DNA of 52,243 bases, from assembly GCA_049999765.1 (NCBI GenBank), contig JBNGIQ010009084.1, positions 1 through 52,243 of the forward strand. The letters are read 5' to 3'. Both the position numbers and the translations under genes were made by a program. The notes beneath the pieces are model-generated. The model saw only the letters and a program-made list of their open reading frames with translations. It searched no databases and was not told the origin of the DNA. Positions 22,643 through 36,683 of the stretch are shown here, piece after piece (position 1 is the stretch's first letter; every line of letters starts with the position of its first letter). Origin of the DNA: Phaeoceros laevis (taxonomy: Eukaryota > Anthocerotophyta > Anthocerotopsida > Notothyladales).

Positions 22643-25600
22643 ATGAATCCGCACATGGTGGTTCTCAGTGAGTGCTTGCCTTGCTGCTGGAGGGAAGTGG
22701 GGGAGCTGAGGAGTTTGATCTCGTGTTGTTTGCCTTTTTCTGTTTTTCTTGATCGAATTGGCTGGTTACCTGCATTGCAGATGAATCGACTAAGAGGGAA
22801 ACGGGGAACCGGGTGTTTCATGCCAACATCAGTGCCGCCAAGGCTGTTGCGGACATCATCCGCACAACTCTTGGTCCAAGGTCTATGTTGAAGATGCTGC
22901 TAGATGCGGGAGGAGGTAAGTGGTGTGACTGCCTTCACTTCTGGTGCCTTCCTGCTGCTGCCCTCATGCTGGGTCGCCATGTGAAGGTTGATCGGGTTGT
23001 TTTTGGCTCGCAGGCATTGTATTGTCCAATGATGGACATGCTATACTGCGGGAGCTGGATGTAGCACACCCTGCAGCCAAGGTGCTGGTTTCAGTATTGT
23101 GCCTTCTGTTACAAGATTTTGGTGCAGTGGGCTTCAGTTATCGGAAATTTGTAGATTGCAGCCCGATTCACCTGGAGGTTAGCCGTAACAGTGTGGTGCA
23201 ACTTGCAGATCATGATTGAGCTGAGCCGCACTCAAGATGAAGAGGTTGGAGATGGAACGACATCGGTTATTATTCTAGGTCCTATACCTTTGCCAGTACT
23301 TCAGAGGCAGTTTAAGGCTTTCTACAGTTCATGCTATGGTGACGTGTTTGTTGGACCTGAGGAATGGTGTCTTCTTTCAGCTGGAGAGGTGCTTCATGTT
23401 GCCTTGGCTTTTCTGGATCGGGGTGTCCATCCAACTGTCATCTGCCAAGGTATTTCTTAGCTGCCGTGGCTGAATTCTGGCACACATGTGTACTTGCTGT
23501 TCAACATTTTTCTTTGTTGCTGACTTCTTTCATGTTATGTATCAGCTTACACAAAAGCTCTTGATGATGCAATCACTGCACTGAAGGATGTGAGTTTTGA
23601 AGTGGATATTAATAACAGTAAGTAACTTGGTCCGCTCAACTTGGTTTGCTCTCTATGCAAGATGTGCTGTTCTCTAGATGTTGGCTTATGCTCATTGAAA
23701 TCACAGTTACTCCTGCATGCATTTAGCAGCATGTGGCGCCTGATTTGGTTAAGGAGGATGTCGTCATCTTGATCATATATTTGGGGATCATGGCTGTTGT
23801 CTCTGCAGAAGAGAAAATGCTTCAAATTGTGCGAAGCTGTGTGGAGACCAAGTTTACTAGCCGTTTTGGAACGCTCATTGCTGTGAGTAGCAGGATTCCT
23901 TATGGGCCATTTTGTCTTCCGTAATTTAAGTGACTTATGAATTGGGTTCAGAATGGTTTTTCACAATCTCCTACCGCATCAGCTGTAGTTGGTAATGCCA
24001 CACCTTCTGCTGCTGCAGGACCTGGCAGTCAAGTCTGTTTCACTAGTAGCCGATGATGTAGGGGCAGGCATACGGGAGGCAGACATCAAGAAGTATGTGA
24101 AGGTTGAGAAACTTGCAGGGGGTCTTTTCGAGGATTCTGAGGTTCTTTCTGGAGTGATGTTCAACAAGGATGTCGTTTTGCCCGGAAAGATGAGGCGGCG
24201 CATTCTCAATCCACGAATTATTCTTCTTGACTGTCCATTGGAGTATAAGAAGGGTGAAAACATGACAAACGCAGAACTAATAAATGAGGAAGATTGGTAA
24301 GTTCAAAGGTCCGTCGATCCTGAGAGGAGTGTTTGTGGCAGTTAGTGTGGCCTCACTGACAATTTTTTTTCCGCTGCTGATAGGTTTACTTATTTGGAAG
24401 AGTGGTGGTTGGAGCTGATGGTTGGTCGTCGTTTCTTGCAGGGCGACTCTTTTGGAAATGGAGGAGGAGTACATCGAGAATCTATGCAATCACATTATTA
24501 ATTTTAAACCAGATGTAGTGATCACAGAAAAGGGCTTGAGCGACCTTGCCAGTCACTTTTTGAGCAGGGCTGGTATTAGTGCTATTCGGAGGTTACGAAA
24601 GACAGACAATAACAGAATTGCCCGTGCTTGTGGTGCAACAATTGTCAATAGACCAGAGGAGTTGGTTGAGAGCGACGTGGGCACATCTGCTGGCTTGTTT
24701 GAAGTTCGAAAGTTAGGAGAGGAATTTTTCACATTCATTGTAGACTGCAAGGACCCCAAAGCTTGCACTATTCTTTTGAGAGGAGGCAGTAAGGATGTCC
24801 TGAACGAGATGGAGAGAAACTTACAGGTACATTGTCTAGAATCTGAACAGACTCGTGCTCTTGGTTGTTATCTTGCATGCATATGTCTTTTTTGTCAACG
24901 ACTTGGTACCAACTCGGATGTAAACGCAGGATGCGATGGGAGTTGCAAGGAACATCATCAAGGATCCAAAGCTTGTTCCAGGTGGGGGTGCAGCAGAGAT
25001 GGCAGTGTCAGTTGCATTGAAGAAGAAAAGTTCAACTGTGGAGGGCGTGGAGCAGGTTGTCACATGTAGCATTCACCGGCTTCCGTCATTTACCATAGAA
25101 ACACAGACGAGACCTAACAGACATCCTTTGGTGGTTACAGTTGCCATACAGGGCTGTTGCTCAAGCTCTTGAAGTTATCCCACGGACAATAGCACAAAAC
25201 TGTGGCGTTAACGTGATTAGAACAATGACTGCACTACAAGCGAAGGTCAGATACATGATTAAGAATTTGATCGTTGCTAGAACTTTGTTAGCTTTGTCAA
25301 CCAGTTTGGTTATGGGCTGACTTGTCTGACTGGGTGATTTTCGTGTCTCAACAGCATGCAAGTGGTAAAAACTCTACTTTTGGGGTGGATGGGAATGTTG
25401 GTACCATTAGTGATATGAAGGAGCTTGGGGTAAGTTAAAAGCCTCAACACGTGCCTGTTATCTGTGGTTGCATGGAAATGTTACTAATTGATTGCAATTG
25501 GGTTTTCTCAGGTCTGGGATGCGTTTGCAGTAAAAGCGCAAACCTTCAAGACTGCAATTGAAGCAGCATGTCTGCTCTTAAGAATCGACAACATTGTCAG

Positions 25601-25697
25601 TGGCATCAAGAAGAAGGAGAAGTCGGCACCTTCTGGTCCGACGCCTCAGGTGGACGACGAGAAAGATGCCGACGGTGAAAATATGATCCCTGAATGA
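22643..25697 (+). CDS. CCT3: T-complex protein 1 subunit gamma (CCT3), 13 exons
   Basis: A subunit of the cytosolic TRiC/CCT chaperonin that folds actin, tubulin and other proteins using ATP. Exons: 22643-22667, 22781-22915, 23014-23081, 23209-23278, 23381-23449, 23546-23617, 23809-23882, 24019-24296, 24442-24826, 24930-25055, 25141-25245, 25355-25429, 25512-25697. They sum to 1668 bases, giving 555 residues, the usual length. Visible motifs are ADIIRTTLGPRSMLKMLLD, LSNDGHAILREL, the ATPase loop EEVGDGTTSVIIL, SAIRRLRKTDNNRIA, KLVPGGGAAEMAVS and the C-terminal IDNIVSGIKKKEK. Specific gamma features are the NPRIILLDCPLEYKKGEN segment and the overall similarity to plant gamma subunits. The start gives a short first exon, MNPHMVVL, typical of the subunit. 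One oddity is EEDWATLL where most plants have EEDWEVLL. Confidence 0.97.
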
Positions 25698-26636
25698 CGT
25701 GACTACTTTTCGAACACTTGAGCACGCGATGTCAGGACTTCAGGTTGAGGGGTTCAGGTGAAAGCCGCAACAATTTTGACTCCATGAATTAAAATTCAGG
25801 TTTGAAACTAGACCGCGCATCAAGGGATGAGGATTTATCACGTTCTGAAGTTGTAGTATGCACGACCATCTGTCCCCGAAGCGATGTTTATCAGGCTGGG
25901 GCGTCTCGAATCTCACGCAGACATAGCCCTGCATCGATCGAGCGCTGCCACTGGTTGCATCGGCGTTAGCTCCTATTGAAACCTGTCGACGCTTCAGAAA
26001 CCCAAAAGTAGAATGGCAATTCGTGAATACAGTGGAGGTTTCCTACGAGGTTGTGGTTGCTCAATCCAGGAGGCAGTAGACGAGTTTCAACTTTCACAAG
26101 TGGAAAGCCCAAACAATTGTGACATCACGCTAGGAGTTTCAGGTCTTCAAACTGCAGACGTTTGACCATACCATTCCCCGTGTGACATCTCAGTATTCAA
26201 AAGTACTGTACGCAATTTGGAGGACCGACTTCCAAACAAATATAAAGAAAGCACATACGACAATCGCACTGCTGCAAAACGCCTGCAAGAGAACCTGACC
26301 GGTTGCAGTCACGAGATCAAAGTTTGACTAGACTATACAATATTCCCGCAAGCCCGTCACTACCACCAAAGGGTCAGGCAGCATAGGAGTGAAGAAAGGG
26401 GCATCTAGAAAAAACGGGAAGCAAGACTGCTGCCACAGAATACTGTCCCAATTGGCGGATACCAGTTTATCACATCCTGAAACATGCGACAAGTCAGCAT
26501 GCCACAGAGAGTAGTGGTGGAGCACAGCAAGCCCTCCCGGTCTCAAGTGACTACGGTCTTGCTGCAATGGTTGTGAAAAGCATGCAACCCGTACATTACA
26601 GCTAGCTAGATCTTGAGAGAGGCACAGAGCCGAAAT
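25698..26636. other. Convergent 3' flanks of CCT3 and calmodulin
   Basis: About 940 bases between two converging genes. It presumably holds both 3' UTRs. I see no additional gene or strong repeat. Confidence 0.6.
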
Positions 26637-29314
<2,678 letters not shown>

Positions 29315-31600
29315 GTGCACCACAACGATAAGGACGCAGTTAGGGTAGACCGATGGAATACCTCAAAACGGGTGCCACAGACTGTGGAAAGGAAGTCAGT
29401 ACCCAGGAAAGATGGTGGAGGCAGGGTTCAAAGTCGGATGACTTTGGATGATGGTGAATGTCCATCTAGAAGTGCTGATGCACTGAGGTTTCCTCGAAGT
29501 GACGAGTTTTCCTGGACTGCTCTGATAGGGCAACATATCAAGGCTGGGCAGAACAGACAAGCTCTGAGAGTATTCAACGAAATGCGAGAAGGTGGAGTTA
29601 AACCCAGCTCATACACCTACGTGGCTGTGTTGAAGGCATGCAGTGGCATACAGGACCTCCATAGCGCAAGACTAATTCATGCAGAGGTGGTAAAAAGTGG
29701 GTTGGAGGCGATTGTGTTCATAGGGAACTCGCTTGTGCATGTATATGCCAAATGCGGGAGCCTGGTGGATGCTAGGCATGTCTTTGAGATGATGCCTTCC
29801 CGCAATGTGGTTTCGTGGAACAGCATGATTTCAGGGTATGCGAGCATGGGAAATGGTGAAGAGGCTCTGCAACTGTATGCTAGGATGAAACACGAAGGTG
29901 GAGTTCCTGACGGCCACACATTTTTAGGGGCACTGAAGGCTTGCAGCAACCTGGCTGCAGTAGAAGAGACGGACGGTGGTGATGGGAAGCATACCAAAGA
30001 ACGTTGCTTGGAGCAAGTCAGAGCCATTCACTCAGAAATAGTCCGAAGAGGGTCCATGTCAGATGTATTTGTGGCAAACATGCTAGTCGACGTGTATGCA
30101 AAATGTGGGAGCCTGCTGGATGCTAGGTCTGTCTTTGAGAAGATGCGTCATCGGACTGCAGTTTCATGGACTGCCATGATCTTGGGGTATGCTCAGGTGG
30201 GAGAGGGTGAAGTTGCCTTGCAATTGTATGCACAGATGCAAAACGGCGGTGTGCAACCGGATGCCCAAGCATTCGTTGGCGCGCTCAAGGCCTGCAGCAG
30301 CCTGGCCGCATTGGAACAGGGGGATCAATTAGATGGGATCACTGTGAGGCAACATTGTCTGGATCAAGTCAGGGCCATCCACTCAGACGTGGTAAACAGT
30401 GGCTCTGAGTCCAATGTATTTGTAGGGTCGCTGTTAGTGGATGTGTATGCAAAATGTGGGAGCTTGGGTGATGCTCGAGACGTCTTTGATAAGATGCCTC
30501 ATCGTAATGTGGTCTCCTGGACTGCCATGATTGCAGGATACGCCCAAATGGATGAGGGACGAACAGCTTTGAAATTGTTTGCACAAATGCAAGAGGAAGG
30601 TGTGGTACCCAATGGCCGAACATTTGTCTGTGCACTCAAGGCCTGTGGCATCGTAGCAGGACTGGAGACAGGGAAAGGAATTCATGCACAACTTGCAAAA
30701 CGTGGAGTTGAGGCTGCTGATTCCTTTTTATCAATTTGTCTTATCGACATGTACAGTAAATGTGGCAGCATGGTGGATGCACAGCAGGTGTTTGATACAT
30801 TGCCGTCAACAGACATGTTGGCATGGAGTGCATTGATTGCAGGGTACGCCCACCAAGGCGAGAGTGCACGTGTCTTTGATCTCTTTGAGCAGATGAAGCT
30901 GGTGGGCATACAGCCCCAGGCCATGATATTTCTGAGTCTGCTCACCGTATGCAGTCATGAGGGTCTGGTGGACAAGGGCCAGACCTATTTTGAGGCCATG
31001 AGCAGAGAATACGGGGTGAAGCCCACCATCGAGCACTACACTTGCATGATTGACCTCCTCGGCAATGCGGGACAAATGGAAGAGGCCATGGCACTGGTGA
31101 AGACAATGCCTTTCCAGCCAGATGGTGCAGTGTGGAGGACTGTGCTGGGTGCTTGCAGGAAGTGGAAGGACGTGGAACTGGGACGGCAGGCTTTTGAATG
31201 CGCTATCAGGTTGGACAAGAACGATGCTTCAGCTTACATGTTGATGTCAAACATATACGCAGTTGCTCACATGCTGGAGGAAGCCAAGGGGGTCCAGGCA
31301 AACAGAGTGAACAACAGGGCGTGGAAGAGACCAGGACAGAGCTGGTGGACCGACTTGGGTGGGACTGCACATGCATTCTTGGTCGGAGATCGTGAACACC
31401 CTGAGAGCGAGGCGACATACATGAAGGTGGAAGATCTTGCTCTCAAAATGAGAGCAGCCGGATGTATTCCTCAACTTGACTCCGTTTCGCGAGACATTCC
31501 TGGTCATGACCATCGGGAGGAGGAACGTTTATGTGGGCACACAGAGAGGCTGGCCATTGCATACGCCATGCTGAAGACTGGCCTGAAGTTTGATATGTGA
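29315..31600 (+). CDS. PLS-class PPR protein 3, E domain and truncated DYW
   Basis: A 761-residue open frame. About 50 basic residues precede the first repeat (FSWTALIGQHIKAGQ). PLS repeats run to about residue 560, with highly regular units (VDVYAKCGSLLDARSVFEKM and similar). E motifs begin at IEHYTCMIDLLGNAG near residue 568, then HAFLVGDREHPES. The DYW domain starts (PQLDSV, then GHTERLAIAYAMLKTG) but stops at residue 761. The Cys ligands (CxDCH), the second zinc site and the terminal DYW tripeptide are therefore missing. The HxE motif reads HTE instead of HSE. The stop codon sits inside a possible donor (AT/GTGAGT at about 31595), so a further exon is possible, but I could not find the missing half downstream. 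As it stands, the protein could bind RNA but not deaminate it. Confidence 0.92.
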   Translation: MHHNDKDAVRVDRWNTSKRVPQTVERKSVPRKDGGGRVQSRMTLDDGECPSRSADALRFPRSDEFSWTALIGQHIKAGQNRQALRVFNEMREGGVKPSSYTYVAVLKACSGIQDLHSARLIHAEVVKSGLEAIVFIGNSLVHVYAKCGSLVDARHVFEMMPSRNVVSWNSMISGYASMGNGEEALQLYARMKHEGGVPDGHTFLGALKACSNLAAVEETDGGDGKHTKERCLEQVRAIHSEIVRRGSMSDVFVANMLVDVYAKCGSLLDARSVFEKMRHRTAVSWTAMILGYAQVGEGEVALQLYAQMQNGGVQPDAQAFVGALKACSSLAALEQGDQLDGITVRQHCLDQVRAIHSDVVNSGSESNVFVGSLLVDVYAKCGSLGDARDVFDKMPHRNVVSWTAMIAGYAQMDEGRTALKLFAQMQEEGVVPNGRTFVCALKACGIVAGLETGKGIHAQLAKRGVEAADSFLSICLIDMYSKCGSMVDAQQVFDTLPSTDMLAWSALIAGYAHQGESARVFDLFEQMKLVGIQPQAMIFLSLLTVCSHEGLVDKGQTYFEAMSREYGVKPTIEHYTCMIDLLGNAGQMEEAMALVKTMPFQPDGAVWRTVLGACRKWKDVELGRQAFECAIRLDKNDASAYMLMSNIYAVAHMLEEAKGVQANRVNNRAWKRPGQSWWTDLGGTAHAFLVGDREHPESEATYMKVEDLALKMRAAGCIPQLDSVSRDIPGHDHREEERLCGHTERLAIAYAMLKTGLKFDM

Positions 31601-33516
31601 GTTTAGGTGCACGCAGTGTGCTACCGAGGTCACAACTTATGTCTGCAGTTACGAAACAGGCAGCACATCATGAAGATGGAACACGTCAGGGACAAGAAGA
31701 ATAACCCACCTGCAGGGTCCTTGGAGAAAGAAGTAGCTGCCGCATAACATCTGTATGCAAGTGTGGAGGACAAGAAGAATAACCCAACTGCAGGTCTGAC
31801 CTGCAGGGTCCTTGGAGAAAGACGTAGCTGCCGCATAACATCTGTATGCACGTGTGGATCACGACTGTGGGGGTCACAACTAGCCCTGTTTTGAACACAT
31901 AGAGTCCTCCTGGGTTGAGTGAAGCCCCACCTACTTGATACCGATGAAGAGAATGTGAAGCTTGTAAAAGGGGTGACTCAGATTTGTATCTACAGGTACG
32001 ACATATGAAGCGAGTAGAATTTTGAGAACCAATTGCTGTTAGCAGCCCATGAATTCCTGAAACGCAATCATGTATACATGTCCAGTTATTTCTCTTTTTG
32101 GTGACTTTACTAAGTGGCTTAGGCCTGCCCGATTTCACAAAACATCTCCAAGGAACTCCACCTGTAAGGTTCCTTTTGGTTGCAACAGATGCATCCTCGG
32201 ATCCTTCAGGGGATCGGCGGGTGTGCGTGTGGTAGCGGCTATGGTAGCGGCTATGTCATGGCTGATGGACGCAACAGCTTGTGGCAACCTAATGGTACAA
32301 TTAAGCAGCAGCACCTATGCCGAAATCGAGTAAAGGAAAAGTTGCCCTTGGGCCGCGACATGTGTACTAGACATCTTAGGGTGAGACTATTTATGGTCTA
32401 CAGTCGGCCCTCGATAAACCTGATCCCGAATCCGGGCGGGTAACGCAGCGCTGCGTTAAGTGCGCGGAACCATATATCTAAAAGGTTTCAGGTCATTACT
32501 TTTGCTCACCATGTCTTGGATCTCTTTTCAAGCAGATTCTTGAAGCTGAGGGCAGACCCGTGGACATAGTTCCGGCCATTGGTCAGCTGTGCTTGTTGAA
32601 TGCATGCACTTCTGAGCGCGTGGTTAGCAGGACCATGGGCACAGGATATGTGGGGTCACCCCAGCATTTGACAAGCTTGCAAGGTATTGATAACCTTGGA
32701 GTGTTGAGCAGGGGTAGCAAGATTCCACAGCTTAAAGGACACACTTTCGAAATTGTGATTTAATAACGTGATGTTTACACCCAGCACAGAAAGTAGACTT
32801 GTTGCGATGTCCAATACGTACCGAGTGACGCAGAGCTTCAATATCACTACAATGGCGTTTGGAGAAATCACCAAAATGTCTGGGTTCCAGATGCATGGAC
32901 CATCTGGCACATGTCATATGGAACCTAAACTGTTTTCTCCAAACAGCATCGATATCTCACATTGCGAGAGTATGAATTCTTGGCTTGGCAGAACGCACAT
33001 CTGTGAAGATTACATATGTGAAAAACATTTCAGGGTAGAAAGCAACATCCCATAGACAGGGTGGACGGTGACAAGAGATTCAAGCTATATCTGTAAAGGA
33101 AATCCGTACACCTAAGAAACACGTGATGCAGGACTGGTGGACAAACTTGCCAGTGTGTGAAGACTGTCACGAGTGAATAATAATAACACAATGAGCTTTA
33201 TTTTACATACATTGAAAGCAGCTAAGTAGTGTTCAACATATGTACGCTGCCAGCTTCGTTTCATAATTTGGTAGAGAGGGCAAGCCCTCAGGTCCAAAGT
33301 TGCACAATATACGTCAAAAACTAGCACGACTATACACAACATAATGGTGTACATACACGCAGATCTGGCCAAACCAGAAAAAACACTGTTACTTGATGCA
33401 GCAGCCGGCAGCTAGCTAGCTTGTAGGTAGATGCGGTGAAGATAGGCAGACCCCTGCTCAAAATCTCTCCGGTTCCAAGCACTTCTCAGAGCAGGGTCAC
33501 AATCGCGAGCACTGCT
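31601..33516. other. Intergenic with tandem duplication
   Basis: No gene recognised. It contains a tandem duplication at 31692-31858. The open frames around 32070-32763 and 32768-33055 have no motifs that I recognise, and no DYW continuation was found. Confidence 0.5.
31692..31858. repeat. Imperfect tandem duplication just after PPR gene 3
   Basis: A unit beginning GACAAGAAGAATAACCCA and ending near CATCTGTATGCA(A/C)GTGTGG occurs twice. The second copy has an extra copy of the CTGCAGGTCTGAC stretch. It lies about 90 bases past the truncated PPR stop. Confidence 0.8.
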
Positions 33517-33801
33517 TCAGCATTGCAAGCTCAAGTTGCAGTCGGGCAAATTGAATGGCAGACCGACGACCGTGAGCAGGAAGCAGACGCAGGCCTGGCC
33601 GACGGAGGTGAGTGCTGCGCAGCAGCCAGGCGGAGGAGTGAGCGGCAAAACTCCAACGCTGCTGCATTTGGTGACCACATCCACAACCTGGGTAACAGAG
33701 CACTGTGCCACCACAGGCGCCGCCATCTCCAGGACCAGCGCCAGCAGCAGGGCTGCTGCCACGGCCCAGTGGATCGTCTTGGAGGAGGGTGCGCCCGCCA
33801 T
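33517..33801 (-). CDS. Non-specific lipid-transfer protein, secreted, 8-Cys type
   Basis: Carries lipids in the apoplast and cell wall (family knowledge). It is 94 residues and intronless. Residues 1-32 form a signal peptide with an Ala/Leu-rich core ending near APVVAQ. The mature part shows the eight-cysteine pattern C-x12-C-x-CC-x-CxC-x-C-x-C: CSV at the start, KC, GCCAAL, ACVCFL, DC and the final C. The spacing is closer to small type-2-like nsLTPs than to type 1. A minus-strand TATAAAA lies at 33913-33919, about 112 bases before the start codon. The C-terminus ends on the eighth Cys with no GPI signal, so it should be a free secreted protein. Confidence 0.88.
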   Translation of the reverse strand: MAGAPSSKTIHWAVAAALLLALVLEMAAPVVAQCSVTQVVDVVTKCSSVGVLPLTPPPGCCAALTSVGQACVCFLLTVVGLPFNLPDCNLSLQC

Positions 33802-33912
33802 GGCTGTTCGTGAAGACGACCTTGGAAGCTTGGAAGCTCGAGCGTGATCGACCTCGACCGGTTCAGCTGTGCAGAATGGGACTGGACTGTGGAATGCAGA
33901 AGGAGGTCCCCA

Positions 33913-33919
33913 TTTTATA
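33913..33919 (-). promoter_or_regulatory. TATA box of the lipid-transfer protein gene
   Basis: TATAAAA on the minus strand, about 112 bases upstream of the start codon at 33801, a suitable distance for a core promoter with a short 5' UTR. Confidence 0.6.
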
Positions 33920-35308
33920 CTGCCTCCAACATGCGCAAGTTTGTATAAGCAAGCCGCGTTTAGTTAACCTGGATCATTCTTTAAACATTAGAAGGCCTAC
34001 AGATAGGCTTCCTGAGTCGACCATAGATCGTGTGATCGGCCATCACCGGCCTGTCAGCTAGCATTCCTCAATGCAACCTCAGCCATGTGCAAACCTCAAT
34101 CTTCTCCCAGGCATGCTCCTCCCGGTCCTAACCGTAGAGTAGAGACCCCACCGTCGATCGCACGTAACCAGCGGCCTGGACCTTACGTACACCTTGATAA
34201 CAAACCAGACGTCGTCTGCAGACGCCTGCAGCTGAAAGTTGTTGCATCTTCAAAATATGAGGACTCAGGTTTGTGACATCACGGCTATATAGCTAACCTA
34301 TTGGCTACAGAGTGCACAGTCTGCAGACGCGCTTTCTGTTACAACTGCACATGTGCAAAGTCGCATATTGCGGAAGGCACTCCTAGGCTGGCCACCAATG
34401 GTACCTGTTCCCTAACGTGGCAGCTGTCACCGTGGACGTCCTGGACGGAGCTAGCAAGTTCGATTCAGTTGAAAGCGCTAGCCTGAACTTCCTTCAAGGT
34501 ACTCCTAGCCTGCTGGCTTTGTCAAACGTTGAGCATATCGAGAACTGTGTGGCTATGCATTGCCTGGATATGCTCTACCTGGATATGCTCAGATCTAGAC
34601 TGATCACTTAATAGTACTTTATAAGCTCTTCCATGACCAAGGAGAAAAGAGCGGGGTACGTTCGTACTGTGGAGGCAAGCTAGCGTGCTTGCAACTGAAT
34701 TCTTGTGATTGATATGTGGACCTCTAATGCTGCTTGGGGCCTACATTCGGCTAGCCACTGTGACAGAAAGAAGTGAAATAAAAAATGTCGAAAAGCTTCG
34801 ATCGTCATCGACTCATCTTTAAGATTCTGTTTTTGACAAATCGTTGTCTTTTCAGGATGGCATATGCATGGCCAGATTTAACACTTTGGAAACGTGTTTC
34901 CATAGTGCCGGATGAGAGTTCCTTTTTAAAACCCTAGGTTCTTACCAGTACCCCGTCAACTGCTACATATTACATCATATCGGGGAGGAAAGAATGCAAA
35001 CCCTAGTCGGAACCCCATTTGAAGGCTTACAAACAACCTGAATGCTGAATGCCGAGGTGAGACCTTTGGCTCCAGCGATTATGCCAGCAACAGTTCAAGG
35101 ATTCAACTGGCTGAAATGTTCAACACAAAGCAAGTGCTGCGATGCTCCAGGTGTTGATGCTGGTCAAATCAAAATTTGTATATTGTCTTAGGTTTTGTGC
35201 GTGGTGTAGAGGATGCTGAAAATGTGAAAGCCACGGGGACCAGGTTTCCAACCGGAAATGCTACATGTCAAACCCAGTTTTCCTGGATCTCATTGATGTG
35301 GAAACATT

Positions 35309-35429
35309 TACTGGTCAAGGCTAGCGCTGCAAATGAGGAGAGTCCTGAATAGCACTAGTGTAGCAACGTACACTGGTCAAGGTTGCAAATGAGGAGACTC
35401 CTGAATAACACTGATGGAAAGCAACATGG
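35309..35429. repeat. Imperfect tandem duplication, period about 63 bp
   Basis: Two copies share ACTGGTCAAGG, GCAAATGAGGAGA and TCCTGAATA(G/A)CACT in the same order. The first copy carries a few extra bases. Confidence 0.75.
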
Positions 35430-35566
35430 AAACAGAATTGCATTTATAAGTCATAAGCGTTCACTTAGAGACCTGTACTGCTGGAGTTGGCTGTTAGATA
35501 TAACATGTGCTGTGGCAGGGCTGATGGTGGATTCTGCAGTGGTATCCTTGGAAGCTTAAGCTGGAG

Positions 35567-35706
35567 GAGCCTACTGGATACTAGGTCTGTATTTGGAGAA
35601 AATGCCAGAAGCACTGAACTCCGGTTTCAGTAGAATGCCACATGTGCTAGGACCTTGGGTATGCTAGGATGGAAGAGTGGAAGGCAGTGCAAAGGCATAC
35701 ACAGGT
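35567..35706 (+). pseudogene. Decayed PPR gene fragment
   Basis: The DNA aligns by eye with PPR gene 3 around 30105-30245: GAGCCT(A/G)CTGGAT(A/G)CTAGG, then the TCTGT(A/C)TTTG helix, GTTTCA, CTTGGG(G)TATGCT and an end resembling CA(A/T)ACACAG(A/G)T. Frames are broken by small indels and a stop. It is a relic of about one and a half repeats. Confidence 0.7.
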
Positions 35707-36671
35707 AGTAGTTTGCAAGCAATACCCAAGCTTGTAGTCCCTGTTGTTAAATGCAGCCAGCAATGACTGTCAAGGGCCGGAAAGTGATGCATACATATAC
35801 GCAAGAAAGAATTGCGTTTCTGTGGACCGGTTTGGGCACTCCGTTTGGCGGTAGCTATAACTGTCGATGGAGATATGCCCTGTTCGTTACACCCTGGGAG
35901 ATCAGTGACACCATGTCTCATGGTAATTGTGGAAGGATGAATAAGCTGAAACTCAAACCCACGATGCTTGTTTTCACATACAGTAACAATGAGGACATCC
36001 CTTCACAATGATGGGCACTTAGAGCATGCTAGCAAAAAAAGAGCTGTACTTCTGGCTATGGCAGATGCTCAGTCTTGTCTTCCTCACTGACTTCTACCTC
36101 AAGTGACAGCTCATTACCTCAACCAACGTTGGCATCCAGTTCAGTCAGAAGAGACCTAGACTGAGTAAAACTAGGAGTTGTGTGTTTCTCCCCCTGGAGG
36201 GGGATCATGGACTACTTTGAAAACCATCTGGTGGGCTTGCAAGCTGCCAATTGACTTGCAAGTCCATCAACTGGCACATCAACTGCAGGCCAGTCACAAT
36301 GGAAAAATGCCATGTGACCCCCCTATCATCTGAAGAAATGAACGAACAACCGACCGCGCTGTCAGGGCCATGATCTTGACTCTTGCTCATCCACACACAG
36401 CAAGGCCCAAAACTGAAGGAGGAGCCTGCAGGACCCTCATGAACTGGAGTCATCTCCTTCAGATTTTTCTCCAATCGGCTGTGAGGAAGACTTGCTTGCC
36501 CCTAGAACCTTGCCCTCATCTATGCTTCAACACCATTGTTAGAAGGGCAAGCTGGCCAACAAGATGAGTGACAGCCACAAAAACATTTCCTTTTCGGAAA
36601 TGTGGTGATCGGGCTCTACCCACTTGCAAGCAATACTTCCATCATCAAAATCGGTTAATTGTCTGCTATCC

Positions 36672-36683
36672 TGGTATCAGAGC
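36672..36683 (+). other. LTR-retrotransposon primer-binding site, isolated
   Basis: TGGTATCAGAGC is complementary to the 3' end of plant initiator tRNA-Met, which primes copia and gypsy elements. No gag frame follows and LTR borders cannot be placed, so this is probably a remnant. Confidence 0.55.

Noticed and set aside
31600-31720. Possible DYW continuation (RCTQCATEVTTYVC in another frame)
   Set aside because: Only a weak CxxC resemblance, no HxxxK context, and stops follow soon. Not enough to join to PPR gene 3.
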